Below are positions 45,924 to 58,545 of a stretch of 64,000 nt of DNA, piece by piece. The notes beneath the pieces are model-generated. The model was given only the letters and a program-made list of their open reading frames with translations. It was not told the origin of the DNA and did not search any database. Origin of the DNA: Sanderia malayensis (taxonomy: Eukaryota; Cnidaria; Scyphozoa; Semaeostomeae; Pelagiidae); the NCBI GenBank assembly GCA_013076295.1, contig RQOL01000882.1, positions 1,550,001 to 1,614,000 on the forward strand, given 5' to 3'. Made by a program: the position numbers and the translations under genes. Every line of letters begins with the position of its first letter. Within the stretch, counting starts at the first letter, position 1.

Positions 45924-46062
45924 GAGAAACTAAAGCAGGAATTTCCACAACATTTGGTGAAGAACAGAAAAGATACATTAAATGGCATGCTGAACGCAAT
46001 CCTGTGAAGCTCTTGAACACGTGGAGCCCTATTGAAGACGACTGGAAGAAAAAAATAGACAG
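45924..46062 (+). CDS. Gene B exon 2
   Basis: The acceptor CTATATTCTCAG and donor GTACGTG are as in copy A. It is 139 nt and nearly identical. Confidence 0.72.
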
Positions 46063-46806
46063 GTACGTGAAATATAGCTTCAATGAATTGTATGTACACT
46101 GTCTTATACAGTTTTAGCGTTTTCCGGGGTTCTTTTGGTCTGTCCAAGGTCGGCACTTGTAGGAATTACCGCAATAAACCTACCGCACTAGTTCTTAAAT
46201 GAAGAAACCAACTCTTAGAGAAAGGCAATCATACGCTTTCACAAATTTTCTTCAACAAACTCAAACGTACATCCTGAAAATTTCACACTCAAATTAAACT
46301 CATACATGAAAATTCATTTTACATGCCTGTATAATGACAAGCAAAGAAATTCTAAAATACTCTTACCAATCACAAGTAAGCTTGACTATATTCGGACCAA
46401 TGAAAATACAGAATTAAAATACGTATTTTATTACGAATACAATAGCGAAGTTTCTAGAACGTTAATGACTAATTTTACAGACTAAAATTCTTATTGATTA
46501 ATTTCCTGACTCGGAATCAAAACGAGGTTTTTACGTAAATCACGTAGTTATTAAGGCTAAAATAAAATGAGCTCAAACAAACACTACAACAAGGACAAAA
46601 CAAAGGAATGCCACTGAGAGCGCGTGTGGAGATTCCCCAACAGCACTTTTATATATAGACTTACATAAGTTTTGTCAAGCCTAGGCTAGGCCTAGTAGGC
46701 CTGTTGTAAAGATACTGAATAAAAACTCCCGTTTGCGCCTTACTTTCAATTGCCAATCTTAAGGTCGGTTTATACGATCGTCGTTTTTTGCTAACTTTTC
46801 TTTATG

Positions 46807-47525
46807 TTGCACTGCGACGCTGAAGAAGAATCGTGTAAATGGCCAAAATGATGAATGGGGATGCTGCATTTAATCCGCTTATCCGTTGTTAATCATCCAT
46901 CATCGTTGTAAATTTTATTTTCAACCAAGGTCAAAATAAAATCGTTCCATAATATTTTCAAAGACCCGACAGTGCCTGACGTCATGTCTGATTAAGAGGG
47001 CAGAGGGCTTTGAGAATCAGAAAGTTGGGGTGAAATAAGAAACAATTGACTTTTAATTTGCTTTTTCATCAACAGAACAAACATGAATACTAAATTTTCA
47101 GATAAAATATAACAATTTATACGCAAAAGCTCCGTAAACGAAAAATTAACAAGAGAATATAAAACAACACGATAACTGAAGCTTATATCCATGAGAAAAT
47201 CTGCATAAGGAAATTTATATCAAATACTTCCATTGCCATGGAACCTGTTCAGGCCCAAAAAATGGTCTAACAATTGTGACTAAATGGAAACTAGGCATAA
47301 CAATTGTGACCATGATAAGAACACTTTGAAATCAACTCTACAACTAAAAATCACGAAACGAAGATCTACTCACATCTTGCTACTATCCGTTTAGTTCCCC
47401 AAGCAACAGCCATATCACAAATGCCATCACAAATCAAACATCAGGGCTGGGGGGCGAATTCAAATAATTATGTAATATCTATTATTATACAATGCATCAC
47501 AATATGCAAGTGAATCTTAATATTG
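46807..47525. other. Copy-B-specific segment in intron 2
   Basis: This 0.7-kb AT-rich segment replaces the region of copy A that holds the MITE right half and the left LTR (24067-24670). It has no recognisable gene or terminal repeats. It may be an insertion coupled with a deletion. Confidence 0.5.
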
Positions 47526-47529
47526 CTTA

Positions 47530-47938
47530 AAAAAATTGCTAAATTTCGGCTCGTCATACAGACCGCCCATCAGACCCACCACAACATGTTTGATAATATT
47601 ATTGGTGCCAGTTAATCTAATTGTCCTAAATTAGATTCACAAACAATAGCTGAGTAAGAAGCCGCCATCAGTCCTGACTTTGAATATCACCAGAAACAAC
47701 ATATCCGGGAGACGTTGTTAGCTTTTCCGGATGTATTTAACAACGAACTTGGACATACCACAGTCGTGTCCCAAAGAATTAACACGGGGGATTCTACACC
47801 CATTCGTCAGTACCCCCAGACGATTGCCTTTTCATTTTCGTGAAGAAGTTAATACTCAGGTCTTGGCGAAGGCAGGTCCCCCGCCTTCGCCAAGCTATTC
47901 AACCACCTCAGCACTTTGGAGAATTTATGGTGCATTGA
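47530..47938 (+). pseudogene. Internally deleted gypsy remnant in gene B
   Basis: It is collinear with the copy-A gypsy from 24671 to about 25007, then jumps to the sequence equivalent to about 27425-27479. Almost all of RT, RNase H and integrase (about 2.4 kb) is missing. At the position of the A-copy stop near 24964 it keeps CGA where A has TGA. Confidence 0.85.
47862..47894. repeat. Perfect hairpin at the deletion junction
   Basis: CTTGGCGAAGGC, the 9-nt spacer AGGTCCCCC, and the exact reverse complement GCCTTCGCCAAG. The right arm resembles CCGCCTTCCCCAA at the copy-A end point, while the left arm is absent from copy A. This suggests templated synthesis at a repaired break. Confidence 0.85.
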
Positions 47939-47959
47939 AACAGTTACGCAGGGGAAGAT

Positions 47960-48855
47960 GTCACGTGTGTGCTTGTCACGTCAAAAGTGGATCTAGACTG
48001 AGGCAACTGGTGCAACTGCCCCAGTCAGATTCTCCCAAAGGCAGTGTCGTAATAGATAAAAGATAACGTTCACACAAAATATAGTTCACAATAAGTGTAG
48101 ATGAAATTATTTATTCGAAGTCCAGTCCACATTGAATCCCATTGATACTTACACTTTCTCATTAATTTACTGATGACATTCACAGCTGGACTGACTGTTT
48201 AGGTCAAGCAGAGTACACACGCAGAGACATTTCACAGCTTTCTACTGCCCTAGTGACCCGGGTTTTATTATATCCAAATTTCAACATTAGCCAATGAAAT
48301 GAGTTTTCACTGGTGCAAAACGTCATTTCCACTGGTGCAAAGACCAATCTACCAATGAAAATGCAGGGCTGACTGGGGCAAAACGTCATTATCACGTATT
48401 TATCGGAATTTTGATATTTTGATGTAACCAAAGTCCTGTCCTGAATTGAAACTAAACTCTTCTGAATAAAAGTAAAATCATACGTATAATTATTCTCATT
48501 TGCTTTCTTCTAAAAATGTTGTGGTTTACTTTGAAGCTTCTTCTAAACAATCAAAGAAATATTTTAAAACATATGTTGAGTCACAATGATAACGTGTTGT
48601 CTGTCAAAGGGTGTGGCCGCGTATGAGGGCCTTGGGACACGCCCTAAAATACTTTAATTGCATTGATCTGGATGCGCCCCTGCACGAGTTAATTTAAAAC
48701 AATTGTTTTGTGTTTTATTCCTGTGTCTATTGTTGTAATTTTGTTGTAATTTTACTAGTGATTATCTATGTTAATTTCTTGTCTTGTGTCGTAACTGTTG
48801 TACACTGTGTATCTGTCATTAGCGTAGTGTGTTCCCCGTTGTATCTTCCGTTGCT
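47960..48855 (+). mobile_element. Right LTR of the gypsy element in gene B, split by the hAT-like insertion
   Basis: Same arrangement as in copy A: LTR start TGTCACGTGTGTGC, the hAT-like element at 47982-48682, then the LTR remainder to about CTAACA. Confidence 0.6.
47982..48682. mobile_element. Non-autonomous hAT-like element, copy B
   Basis: Same insertion site and length as 27524-28224, so it predates the duplication. Confidence 0.7.
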
Positions 48856-48917
48856 AACATATACTAACCAGATTATTAATTTAATGCTTATGAAATCAAG
48901 TTTAGATAAAGGTTTAG

Positions 48918-49270
48918 GACCTGTTCACACGAGCCCGCTTCCTGAGCCAGTTCACTCTGCGAGATCTCACCTACTCCCCAAATCCCATACAAAATTTGTG
49001 TTCTGTTCATATGAGAAAGCGGGCTAGCCCGCCATGCGAGATCTCACTGCAGCACTACCGAGATCTCGGCAAGCGGGCTGGAAATTTCCGATATGAATAC
49101 TCCATCCCGCTTACCGGACCAGAAACGTGCCAACTGCGCATGTACACCCATTGTTTTCATTGTCAATTTCTCAAGTGACAAATATCATGTCACAGTTTCT
49201 ATCTCGGTAGGCGGGGCAGAAGTTTCTCTTAGTGAGCTGGCCCGGCAAGCGGGCTCATATGAACAGGCCC
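48918..49270. mobile_element. MITE unique to copy B (intron 2)
   Basis: The ends GACCTGTTCACACGAGCCCG and CGGGCTCATATGAACAGGCC are inverted repeats. TTAG flanks both sides (48914-48917 and 49271-49274), and copy A has the empty site GGTTTAGTTGATATT at about 28451. It inserted after the duplication. It is GC-rich internally and has no transposase. Confidence 0.85.
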
Positions 49271-49603
49271 TTAGTTAAGATTTTGTTGTTGAAGAATATG
49301 GAACGTAAACACGTCGTCTTTCTGGCTAAATTCTCTGGCTACCGAACGCTACGTTGAAATGCGGTAATAGTAATGACGCACGTTTGTCGTAGTTGAAATA
49401 ACAAATCAACATCTTTGCAGGATTGTAAAAACCGTTCAATTGGAACAATTTGTATTCTAAAAAAGTTTTGCCATCAACTTCCTAAGGTTTCAAATCAAAA
49501 GTGGGAAAAAATTATCACTTTTTTGGTTGTACACTTGGCCTTTAACCTTTAACCGTCTGCCAACCATAGGACACAAACTTATTGTTCCCTTGTCGTCTTG
49601 TAG

Positions 49604-52600
49604 TGTGAAAAGTGTTGCTGACGTGGTGAATGAACTGATTAACAGCGAAAACTTGAGCCCAGTAGATTATTCATCGAAATTCGCAAATTTTCCACAAGAT
49701 GCGATAGCAAAACAGGCGGAAGTAATAGCAGGGGTCCAAGAAATTGTCAATCAAAAAAAAGAATGGAAAGATAAATATAACATTGAATTAGAGAAATATT
49801 TTCCTGGCATCGGCACTGATTGTCTTTACCTGAGAGACGATCAAGTTATGAAAGTTACAGAAGCAGAGGGAACAAAGAAGAAAACACAAAGTGGCAAGTA
49901 TATTGAAACTCTCAAAATGCTTGAAAGGCTTCAAAAAAAGAAAATGAGAAAAAAGAAGTCAGAACTCAATAAAAAGAAAAAAGAACTACAAAAAGAGCTG
50001 AAAAAAGAACTGAAAAAGGATCCTTCAAGTGATGTCGATGAACTGAAGAAAAAAAATGCAGAATTGGATAATGAAATTGATGAAATTTCTGAGAAACAAA
50101 AAGGCTTGCCAGTACAAAAGGAGAATCTGGAAACATCTCTTCTGAAACTAAGAAAGTCCTTAGCAGAGGTATTCAACAATGTAAAAAAGGAGGGCAAAAA
50201 CATGGAAGTTGATTTGACATCTAGTAACCAAAATATTCCAAAAGACACAAATTTGAGAGAAATGGTAAGAGTTCTTCAGGGATACCAAGATATTGCAAGA
50301 GAACGACTTTGGGACAAAACAAAATTTAAGATTGCATTCGGAGGAGAACATTTTGAATTTTATTTGACACGGGCCCCTCTTGGTTATTACCAGATATTTT
50401 ATGAAATGGCGCCTAAGGGTAAGGAGCAAAGTAAGACTGCAAAAAAAATGGGATACAAAAGTGAGCGGTCAGGAACACAGTACACTGATATACTAAACCA
50501 AATTGATAAAATAGAAGTTAAGGGCGATGACAAAAAGACGAGAGAAAAGCAAGTGGAAATAGCCAAATTCATGTTAGAGATTCTTGAAAACCCGAATGAC
50601 AAGCAGCCTAATTTTCCTGATGTAATTCCAGACTTTGAAGACGCGAGTAAAGCAAATGGCGACGAAGAGAAGAAAAAAATCTTGTGGAGGAATGAACAAA
50701 AGAAAAGTGACATTAAAAAGACTGTTGGGGATTTATTAATTTTAACCATGGTTGTCGAAGCAGCATCTATGCCACCAAAGCAGCTCGAGCACTATTTAAG
50801 CAAAATGGCGAACGATCAAGGATTTGTGCTTAAAACATACGAACAAATAAAGGAATTTATGAAGCTTCCAGGAGAAGTCAGGGAAAATTACGAATCTGCT
50901 GGTAGAACAGTCGGTCTCAACAGTTGGGTAGAATACATATTACATAAGTTTATAGAAGATCCACAATATAAACGATTGAAGGACATATTTCTTTCAAAAG
51001 ATCTCTTTCCTGCGCATATAAAACAAACAAAGAATGAAAAGGGTGGAACTTATCAGTCCAAGGAGGAGGCTGCAAAAAATAAAGATGTACAGCTGTCTTC
51101 AACTCTAGAGTTTGGTGCAAGTGATGCATCAGTTGATCCAACACCAGGAAAGCCAGTTGAATCTTCGGATAGCAGCTTGGCTAATGAAGAGCTAAAGGAC
51201 GACCTCACGAATAAACAAAACTTTGATAGTCCCGATGAAACAGCAATGGAGGTAGAAGAAAACGTCAACAAAGCAAAAAAAAGAAAAAATTCTGAAACGG
51301 ATCAAGGAACATTGGCTAAAAAAATAAAGAATCCAACAGACATAGAGCCTGAAAGTGAAGATGATAATACCTGTGTCTCAAAGCGACAGACATGCTCGTT
51401 CAAAGAGAGGGATGTTGAGCTGGATGAAAGCTCTATTGAAATCAACAATGACGTGTTGACTTACAAGTTATATGATGCACACGATAAAGACAAAACATAT
51501 AAAGTAAAGACAAAGGTTGATGTGCAGAGTTTATCATCGGTCAGTTACGGCAAAGGATAGATATGCAAAAGAATCCAGAAGGAACAAAGTTCATCGCAAG
51601 GTGACAAAAGTTCGTGGTCGTGTGAACACGGCGTTTGGAATCCACGGCACATTGATGAGCACTTTCAGCGCAATAGGTTCTTTTGAGAAGGGTGACATAA
51701 AACAAGGTGCTGTGTCAACAATTCAAGCCTCCCACTCATTAGGATCATTGACTGGAATTAACAAAATCGTCGAAAAAGTGAGCGAAAAGGCTCTACTCAA
51801 AGCAGTGGCCAAAGGGGCTGAGAAAGTTGGATTGACCAAAATAGCTGAAAAGGCATCTGCCAAATTGCTGAAAATAGCAGAAGAAGGTAGCGAACGACTG
51901 ATGGCCGATATCCCCTATGTGGGCTTAGCGTTTGACGTATACTTCATTGCAGAAGATATCAAGGACTTGTCCAAAGCCATAAAAGGTGGTGATGCGGGTG
52001 AAATTGCATTGGATAGCATACATTTGATATTGGACATCGGATCAACAATTGCAAATGTGATTGTTGATGCCTTTGGACCAGAATTTGAGCCTATTGTTTG
52101 GGCTATATCTCTGGTTCGCATGGCAGTCGATGATTTTTACATAGACATTTCAACTGAGCTAAAGAAAGCCCATGGTACAGGCGAAAAAGTACTTGCATTT
52201 TTCAAGGGTCTTGGAGAAGGATTTGTTGATTTCTTAACAGGTGGTCTATTAAGAGGCTTGAAGCAACTTAAAGAAAAGAAAAAAAATGACGATGAACTTC
52301 TTTCAAAACTTTCAAATGCCAAGCTATACTACAACCTATCTGCAGACTGCACAAACATCGATTTCACAAGTGGTGAGTTTTCTTCCTACGGAGGAGCATT
52401 GAAATTCAAACTTAATGATGACGACTCATTTACGGTAACAATATCGGAGATTCCCACCGGAAGAGACAGATATAAAACTGTGACAAAATCGTTTAAATGC
52501 CCCGGTTTGAAAGATATCATCTTAGGAGTCGGACAAAAACCGACCTTAGAGTGGAAAACACAAGAAGCAAAACTATGGGGATTTATAACTGTAGCCAGTG

Positions 52601-53587
52601 CAGATGTCATAGACAAATTTCTAGACGATAAGAACTCTCTTTATGGAAGTTATACAGGAAACAGGAAAAATAATGAATTCATAGCATTTCAAGGAAATTA
52701 TATTAAAGTTTTGGCCGATGAATGCAAAGATCCAGATGCAACAGGGACTGTCGACTGGAGACTAAAAAATTATTTTTACATCTTGAAAGGAATGGAAGGA
52801 GATGACAGTTTTTTCCTAGGACCTCAAAGCTCTCGAGTTGTGGGAGGAATGGGACACGATCTTTATTACCTTGGATCACATGGTGGAAATACAATAATTG
52901 ACAATTTCGCTTATGATAAACTGAGTGACACACTGTGGCTGAATGTAACACACGACCATGTAATGTGCGGAAGGAAGAACTATGACCTCTTGATACAATA
53001 TTGTGGGACCCATTTTGTTCAATTGAAGAATTGGTTTTATCCTGTTTCACACGACTTTCAACGCCACATTGTACTTCTAACACGGGACGGTGTTCAATTG
53101 AAAGTAGAGGACTTGGGGTTCAAAGATGGCAGATATCTTGTCGACTGTGTTCCTCTATCAGTTGACAGAAGCAAAAGTAGCACAAATCAATGTTTGATTT
53201 TGAATAAGCAACCTTACACAAAAGTTGTTACAATAACAGGAGGGATGAAAGATGACACAATTATTGGCAATGAGCAATCAAACTTCATAAATGCAGGACC
53301 TGGAGACAATATTTTGATTGGAGGTGAAGGAGAAGATATGTACATGATAAAACCTAAAGGTGGATGCGATCATATTAACAATTTTGCAAAAAATGAGGAA
53401 ATGGACAAACTATTTATTCCAGTTAAATATAAGGATATCCACATGAGCGCAAGTTGGGATGCAGTTGCAGCAAGTAAACAAAGCTACATAAAATCATGCG
53501 AACGAAAGACTAGACAAAAAGACAATAAGCTGATGGATCTAAAAATCTCAATTAATCCTGACGCCGAGGACGACGAAAAAGGCCTTG
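49604..53587 (+). pseudogene. Gene B exon 3, broken by a 5-bp deletion
   Basis: Acceptor and donor are as in copy A. It is 3,984 bp against 3,989. The reading frame runs from the acceptor to TAG at 51558-51560; past the deletion the second part is open in another frame to the donor. The Lys/Glu coiled coil has several more substitutions than the rest, while the hydrophobic region and the first modules are almost unchanged. Confidence 0.8.
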
Positions 53588-53673
53588 GTAAGTATATAAA
53601 CAAATTGTGCATTTAATGACAATAGCTATTAATCATTATTCACCCGCTAAATACTTCCTACTTTCCATTGCAG

Positions 53674-56465
53674 TCGATCCCACATCGTGTATTTTCATAC
53701 AAAATTGGTTCAAAAGTGAAAAGTACAGGCACATGACATTCATATCACAAGACGATGTTGCATTCAACGTAATCGGTCAACGACATAGTCTTACAAAGAG
53801 ACCATTCATGTTGGATTTTAGCTTGTCAGCAAAAGCAATTAAATGCGACTTAAATAAGGAGGGTATCCCTGAAAAACTTTCTAAAGTTCAAACAATCGTC
53901 GACTCGCAATTGCCCGACTACCTAATAGGAAATGACGCAGCAAACTTTATAAGTTCACACGGAGGTGACTTCATCAGAGGCAACGGTGGCAGTGATGCGT
54001 ATAAAATTGCAAAAAGCTGCTTAAATACCGTTATAGACAACTATGATGTCCATTTGGATAATGATATCATATACATTGATCAAGACTTTGAAAATATTGA
54101 GCTAGGCTATGAGCCCACAAATCAAAGCTTGGAAGTTCATGTAAAAAATGTTGGCAAAGTATTTACGTTACTCAATTGGTTTCAAAGCAAAACGTACAGA
54201 CACGCATCTTTGCGCACATCAAATGGATATTCTGCATTGTTGCCAGAAATTTACAATGGCAAACAAGCGAAAAGAAAACTGCAGGCAGTTGCTGTTGAAA
54301 TCTCATTAGAAGATGAAGGTTGTAGTTATGGCTCAAAAAGATACGATTTATCACAAAAAAAGTATTTGGGAGTATCAAAATTTACAGCAAAAAGCAATAA
54401 ATGCAGTTATAACATTATTGGAAATGGCCTAAATAACTATCTGGATCCCGGACCCGGCAATCCATTTGGAGCTCAGTTTCTTGAAGGCGGTAATGGCTCA
54501 GACACTTATGTCATTGGGGCAAATTATGGAGAATATAATGAGATAAATAATTATGCAAAAGATTCAATTATTGATGTCGTTCTACTCAGTGTCGAGTTTG
54601 TCTACATCGAGATAGACATTGTGAAAGATACAAAGGATATTATTCTTAAGTCTACATCTGATCAAAACCGTGTGAATCTGAAAATAAAGAACTTCTTTGC
54701 AGACAAGGATTACCAACATATCGTTTTCCAAAGCGCTGACAAGATAACATTTAGACTGTTACCTCATTATCCATTTAAGAAAGCTTTGATAGTGGACTAC
54801 AGTCATTCACCATTTACTCATAACTTGAACGCATCGAAGCTATTTCCAACAGCCAGTGTTATTTACGGGTCTCAAAAACAGAGAAACATTATCTATGGAA
54901 ACTCACACACAAAACGACTTGTAGGAGGGGTCAAAAATGACATCATCAATGGTGGACAAACAAGCGAACAGATCGAGGGAAATACTGGAAACGACATACT
55001 TGCTGGATACGGTGGCGATGATGTAATTTTTGGAGGCGATGGCGATGACAATCTTTCCGGTGGAGAAGGAAATGATGTTCTATCTGGTGGCTCTGGTGCT
55101 GATGTCATTGATGGTGGAGATGGATTAGATTCCGTTATTCTGATTGGTGATGTTATCAACCGAAAGGGAGTCATTGTGAGCATACAGTCCACTGAAAGTG
55201 ATAAAGAGACTTCGATAACAACTGCAAGTGGAGTGCTTAAAGTTGAGCCTGGTAAAGGTAAAAATGGCGACGCGGAAGGTGATTCGTATACGTCGATCGA
55301 AATGGTGCATGGATCTATGTTTGGAGATGTGATTGTTGGAAATGAAAAGAATAACATCTTAAGTGGCAATGAAGGAAAGGATATATTGATAACAAAAACA
55401 GGATATGACATATTGGTTGGAGGGCTTGACGAAGACATATATAATCTTACTGAAGCAAGCGGTTGGAAAAGCATTAATAACTTTGCTTCTGATAATAAAA
55501 TGGATACCATTCATGTGGGTAAAATATCAGAAGAGCCATGTCAGTATTCATACAATGATGATCTATTTATTACTATGAAGAAAGCTGACAACAATCTCCT
55601 AACTGTGGCAATGAAAGAATGGTATAAAAGTAAATCATTTCAACATATGATGCTACAGTATTACGACGCAAATGACCAGTTGCGAATTCATGATCCTTTG
55701 AAGAATTTGAAAATAAAGACATCTGTCGATGAATGGGTGTCATATTTTTCAACAAATGCTCTCGTCACTGTTCTCAGATACAGTTCTAGTGCAGTCTTTG
55801 TTAGGGTAGGTGAAATGATCCAGTATGTTCAAGACAATGAATACGATGTGCACTTAAACTATGTAAGCGAAAATCAGTATTACTCAACAAAGAGGCTATC
55901 TAGTGAGATGATTGTTAGCTCTTCAGCCATAAAATTGCACTCCAATATTATGGGAGGCGTTGTGACTGCAATTACGCTATCTTATCACAGATGTAATAAC
56001 GTTCTAGCCATGACGTCACCAGTTACCATCAGGACATTGCCAAATGAACCAATTAGCATCGAAATCATGGAAGTAAGTTCAGTTAGTTTGACTGTTGCAT
56101 GGAGACCACCTTCTAACTTTACAGATCCAAATGTAAAACATTATCAATATAAATGTGTTGCTGAAGAAAAAGTATCGAAGAAGAAAATTCATTTGAAGAC
56201 AAAGGAAGCAGAAAATTCTTGCACGCTTGAAAGACTGTTATATGGCACAGAGTACCGTGTTCACGTGTTTTCAATGATCGGAGGAGAAAAAAGCCGGCAA
56301 GCAGCAACAATTAATGTGACCACAGAGAACCTTTGCAAAGAATTAGCTCCACCTGACAATGGAAAGATCATATTTGAGAGAATTGTTGATGGTAAAGAAT
56401 ATGCGACTCTCACTTGCAATCACGGATATCGGATGTTTGCAAATGGTGGCGAAGGGAAGAAAAAG
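53674..56465 (+). CDS. Gene B exon 4: RTX modules, FN3, first half of a sushi domain
   Basis: 2,792 bp, the same as copy A, with the same splice sites. The RTX array is at about 54978-55139, with all Gly and Asp positions kept. Substitutions are more common in the FN3 and sushi part than in the RTX part. Confidence 0.82.
54978..55139 (+). repeat. Six tandem RTX nonapeptides (gene B)
   Basis: Same six units as in gene A, with the calcium-binding pattern GGxGxDxhx intact. Confidence 0.94.
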
Positions 56466-56725
56466 GTAAATCAAATTTGTTTAGAATTAAATACTTCTAT
56501 CTTGTTCTTGTGTCAGATCGCTAAATTTGAATCTCTGGAAGCAATGCTTTTCTCAGCGTTAAAATAATTAAGCAGAGGTTTGCCAATTTTAAAGGAATGG
56601 TTGCTTCAATCGATTCAAAATAAAGCATCCACAATTAGTTCTCAAACGTGGTTTGTCTTACACTGTCAGTGCAGCTTTGTAAATTGTTGATGTACTTGTA
56701 TACATATATATAAACCTTTTTACAG

Positions 56726-57132
56726 ATGGACAAAGAAGTGACTATAAGATGTAAATCTCCACAACCTTGTATAAAATGGTCACATTCAATTTGCTTAGAG
56801 ATGGCAACATGTATGCCTGCCAAGTGCAGTGAAGACATCATTTCTGCCAAACATAATTTATATGCTGTTGACACAGTGAAAGACAAATACATTGATGGTG
56901 ATAAACTGAAAGTGAGCTGTAAAGAAAATCACGAGTTTGAAAATAAAATAGACATTGTCACCATCATTTGTTCTGACGGGAAATGGATTACTGAAATAAA
57001 GGAGCAATTGCCAAGATGTCTGCCGTATCGAGATTGCAAAGGAAAATTGACAAAGAAGCTACAAATATCAGGAAAAAGAGCAAGTGTTGCTAGTGATGGA
57101 TCATATACAGTGGAGCATGGATGGAAAGCAAG
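56726..57132 (+). CDS. Gene B exon 5: sushi domains
   Basis: The acceptor is TTTTTACAG and the donor GTAAAA, 407 bp. Cysteine positions match copy A. Confidence 0.8.
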
Positions 57133-57605
57133 GTAAAAGTTACTCAGTATATTTCAAAAATCCATTACAGTTATCTCCTTCTAAATATCTTGCTATACTA
57201 GCAGAATATTTTTAGTAGTATATTTCATTGAAATATACTGCTTCTGTTAGGTACTATTGGAGTTAAAATACCCAAAGTTATCTATCTTTCTTACAACATA
57301 ATTCAACCTAATAGCTTACACACCTTTAATTTTTTACATATTTCTTATGAAAGATGATCTTTCTAAATGAAAGCATTCCTTTGGAACATTCCTGTTTTTT
57401 TTATATTTGCAAGCACAAAAAATAAAATTCTCTGCTAAAACACTCAATAAGCTTCCTGCGTTATTGATAATCTCCATTTCCCTGCAACTGATAATGCACT
57501 TACTTTCAAAACAATCATACTTGTGGATACATGAACTTTCCCACATCTTCTCAAACCCCTTTGATATTTTTAGGCCTGCATAACAATTAAATTGTTACTT
57601 TGTAG

Positions 57606-58545
57606 CGTGAGCTGTATTGAAGGATATGAATTGTCTGGTCCTGATCAACTAACATGTTCAAATGGTACCATGCAGCCTGTCACCCCCAAATCATCATGCA
57701 CACCTATAAATTGTATTGAAATACAATCACCAACCAATGGAAAAGCAAACAAAAGTCCAGAAGGAGCTCCAGTACAGAATTCTCGCTATACATTTTCATG
57801 CGATAATGATCATTGGTTGGATGGTAATGAAAAAATGACATGCAAGAATGGCAATTGGCAACCTGCGACACCTCCAACCTGCAAACCAAAACCATGTAAT
57901 GCTATCCCTTGCCAGAATGGTGCTACATGTAATAATAATGCAAATAACAGAGGCTTCACTTGTAGATGCACAAGTGAGTATCATGGCCCTCGCTGCAACC
58001 GTCGCACAGTCCCTAATCGTGAAAAATTCAAGAAAGAAATACTGACATTTATACAAAATAGTGGCCATTGCAAAGCTACAGAACTCTACAATTATCTGAC
58101 CAGCTCATTTCGGGGATATCCTCACTATATATGGTCTGTGCTTTGTATCCAGAAGGGTGGCTTTGATTCAAGAGTGCAGTCGGCCATTTATGTGAAATAT
58201 AAGAATAGTCATGCATTCGTTGCGTGGCTAGAGGATTCCTCTCCGGCAAATCTTATAAATGAAGGTCGAAAAGCAGTTCAGGCAAAACTTGATAAATTAG
58301 ACCTTCGATGCTCCACGATTTTAGAAATTGATAAAGAGAGTCTGATAAATAAATTAGTAGAATCTAATATAAACTTCGGATATTGTATCTGGATAACAAA
58401 AGCAGATTTCCAATTTCGTGAACATCCATATATGGGTACAATAAGGTCCAAACAGTTGATTTGTCCATTTGGTGGGCTATCTTCCCTTCAATTTTTGACA
58501 TTTCAAGAAGATATAATTTGTTCTGGCACCATAAAGAGCAAGTGA
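57606..58545 (+). CDS. Gene B exon 6: sushi, EGF and diverged C-terminal domain
   Basis: It begins after TTTGTAG and ends in TGA at 58543-58545. Sushi and EGF parts are close to copy A. From about 58035 the product shares only islands (SSFRGYPHY, WSVLCIQKG, AWLEDSS, LINEGRKAV, SNINFG) with copy A. DNA similarity ends altogether at the stop codon. Confidence 0.8.

Larger units (their letters stand above)
42999..58040 (+). repeat. Duplicon B (direct repeat with 20073-37200)
   Basis: It begins AGAGCATGGAAATTAAAGAA like the A copy at 20073 and stays collinear, apart from indels and insertions in intron 2, until the last exon. It holds gene copy B. Confidence 0.92.
43934..58545 (+). pseudogene. 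Gene B: paralogue of the giant RTX/FN3/sushi/EGF gene, frameshifted in exon 3
   Basis: Exons at 43934-44144, 45924-46062, 49604-53587, 53674-56465, 56726-57132 and 57606-58545 keep every splice site and phase of copy A. Exon lengths are the same except exon 3, which is 5 bp shorter, and the last exon, which is 9 bp shorter. The 5-bp deletion lies at about 51552 and brings TAG at 51558-51560 into frame, just before the hydrophobic region. Everything downstream stays open in its own frame, and RTX, FN3, sushi and EGF are preserved, so loss is recent, or the deletion is an assembly error or allele. If real, the mRNA would encode only the signal peptide, coiled coil and helical region. The C-terminal domain is much diverged from copy A. 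Confidence 0.78.

Noticed and set aside
46992..47192. Possible small gene in the copy-B-specific segment
   Set aside because: A 66-residue frame with no homology, no conserved counterpart and a random-looking composition.
51517..53616. A separate gene starting after the stop in copy B exon 3
   Set aside because: It is the continuation of the same exon in another frame, collinear with copy A. The apparent start lies inside the coding sequence before the deletion.
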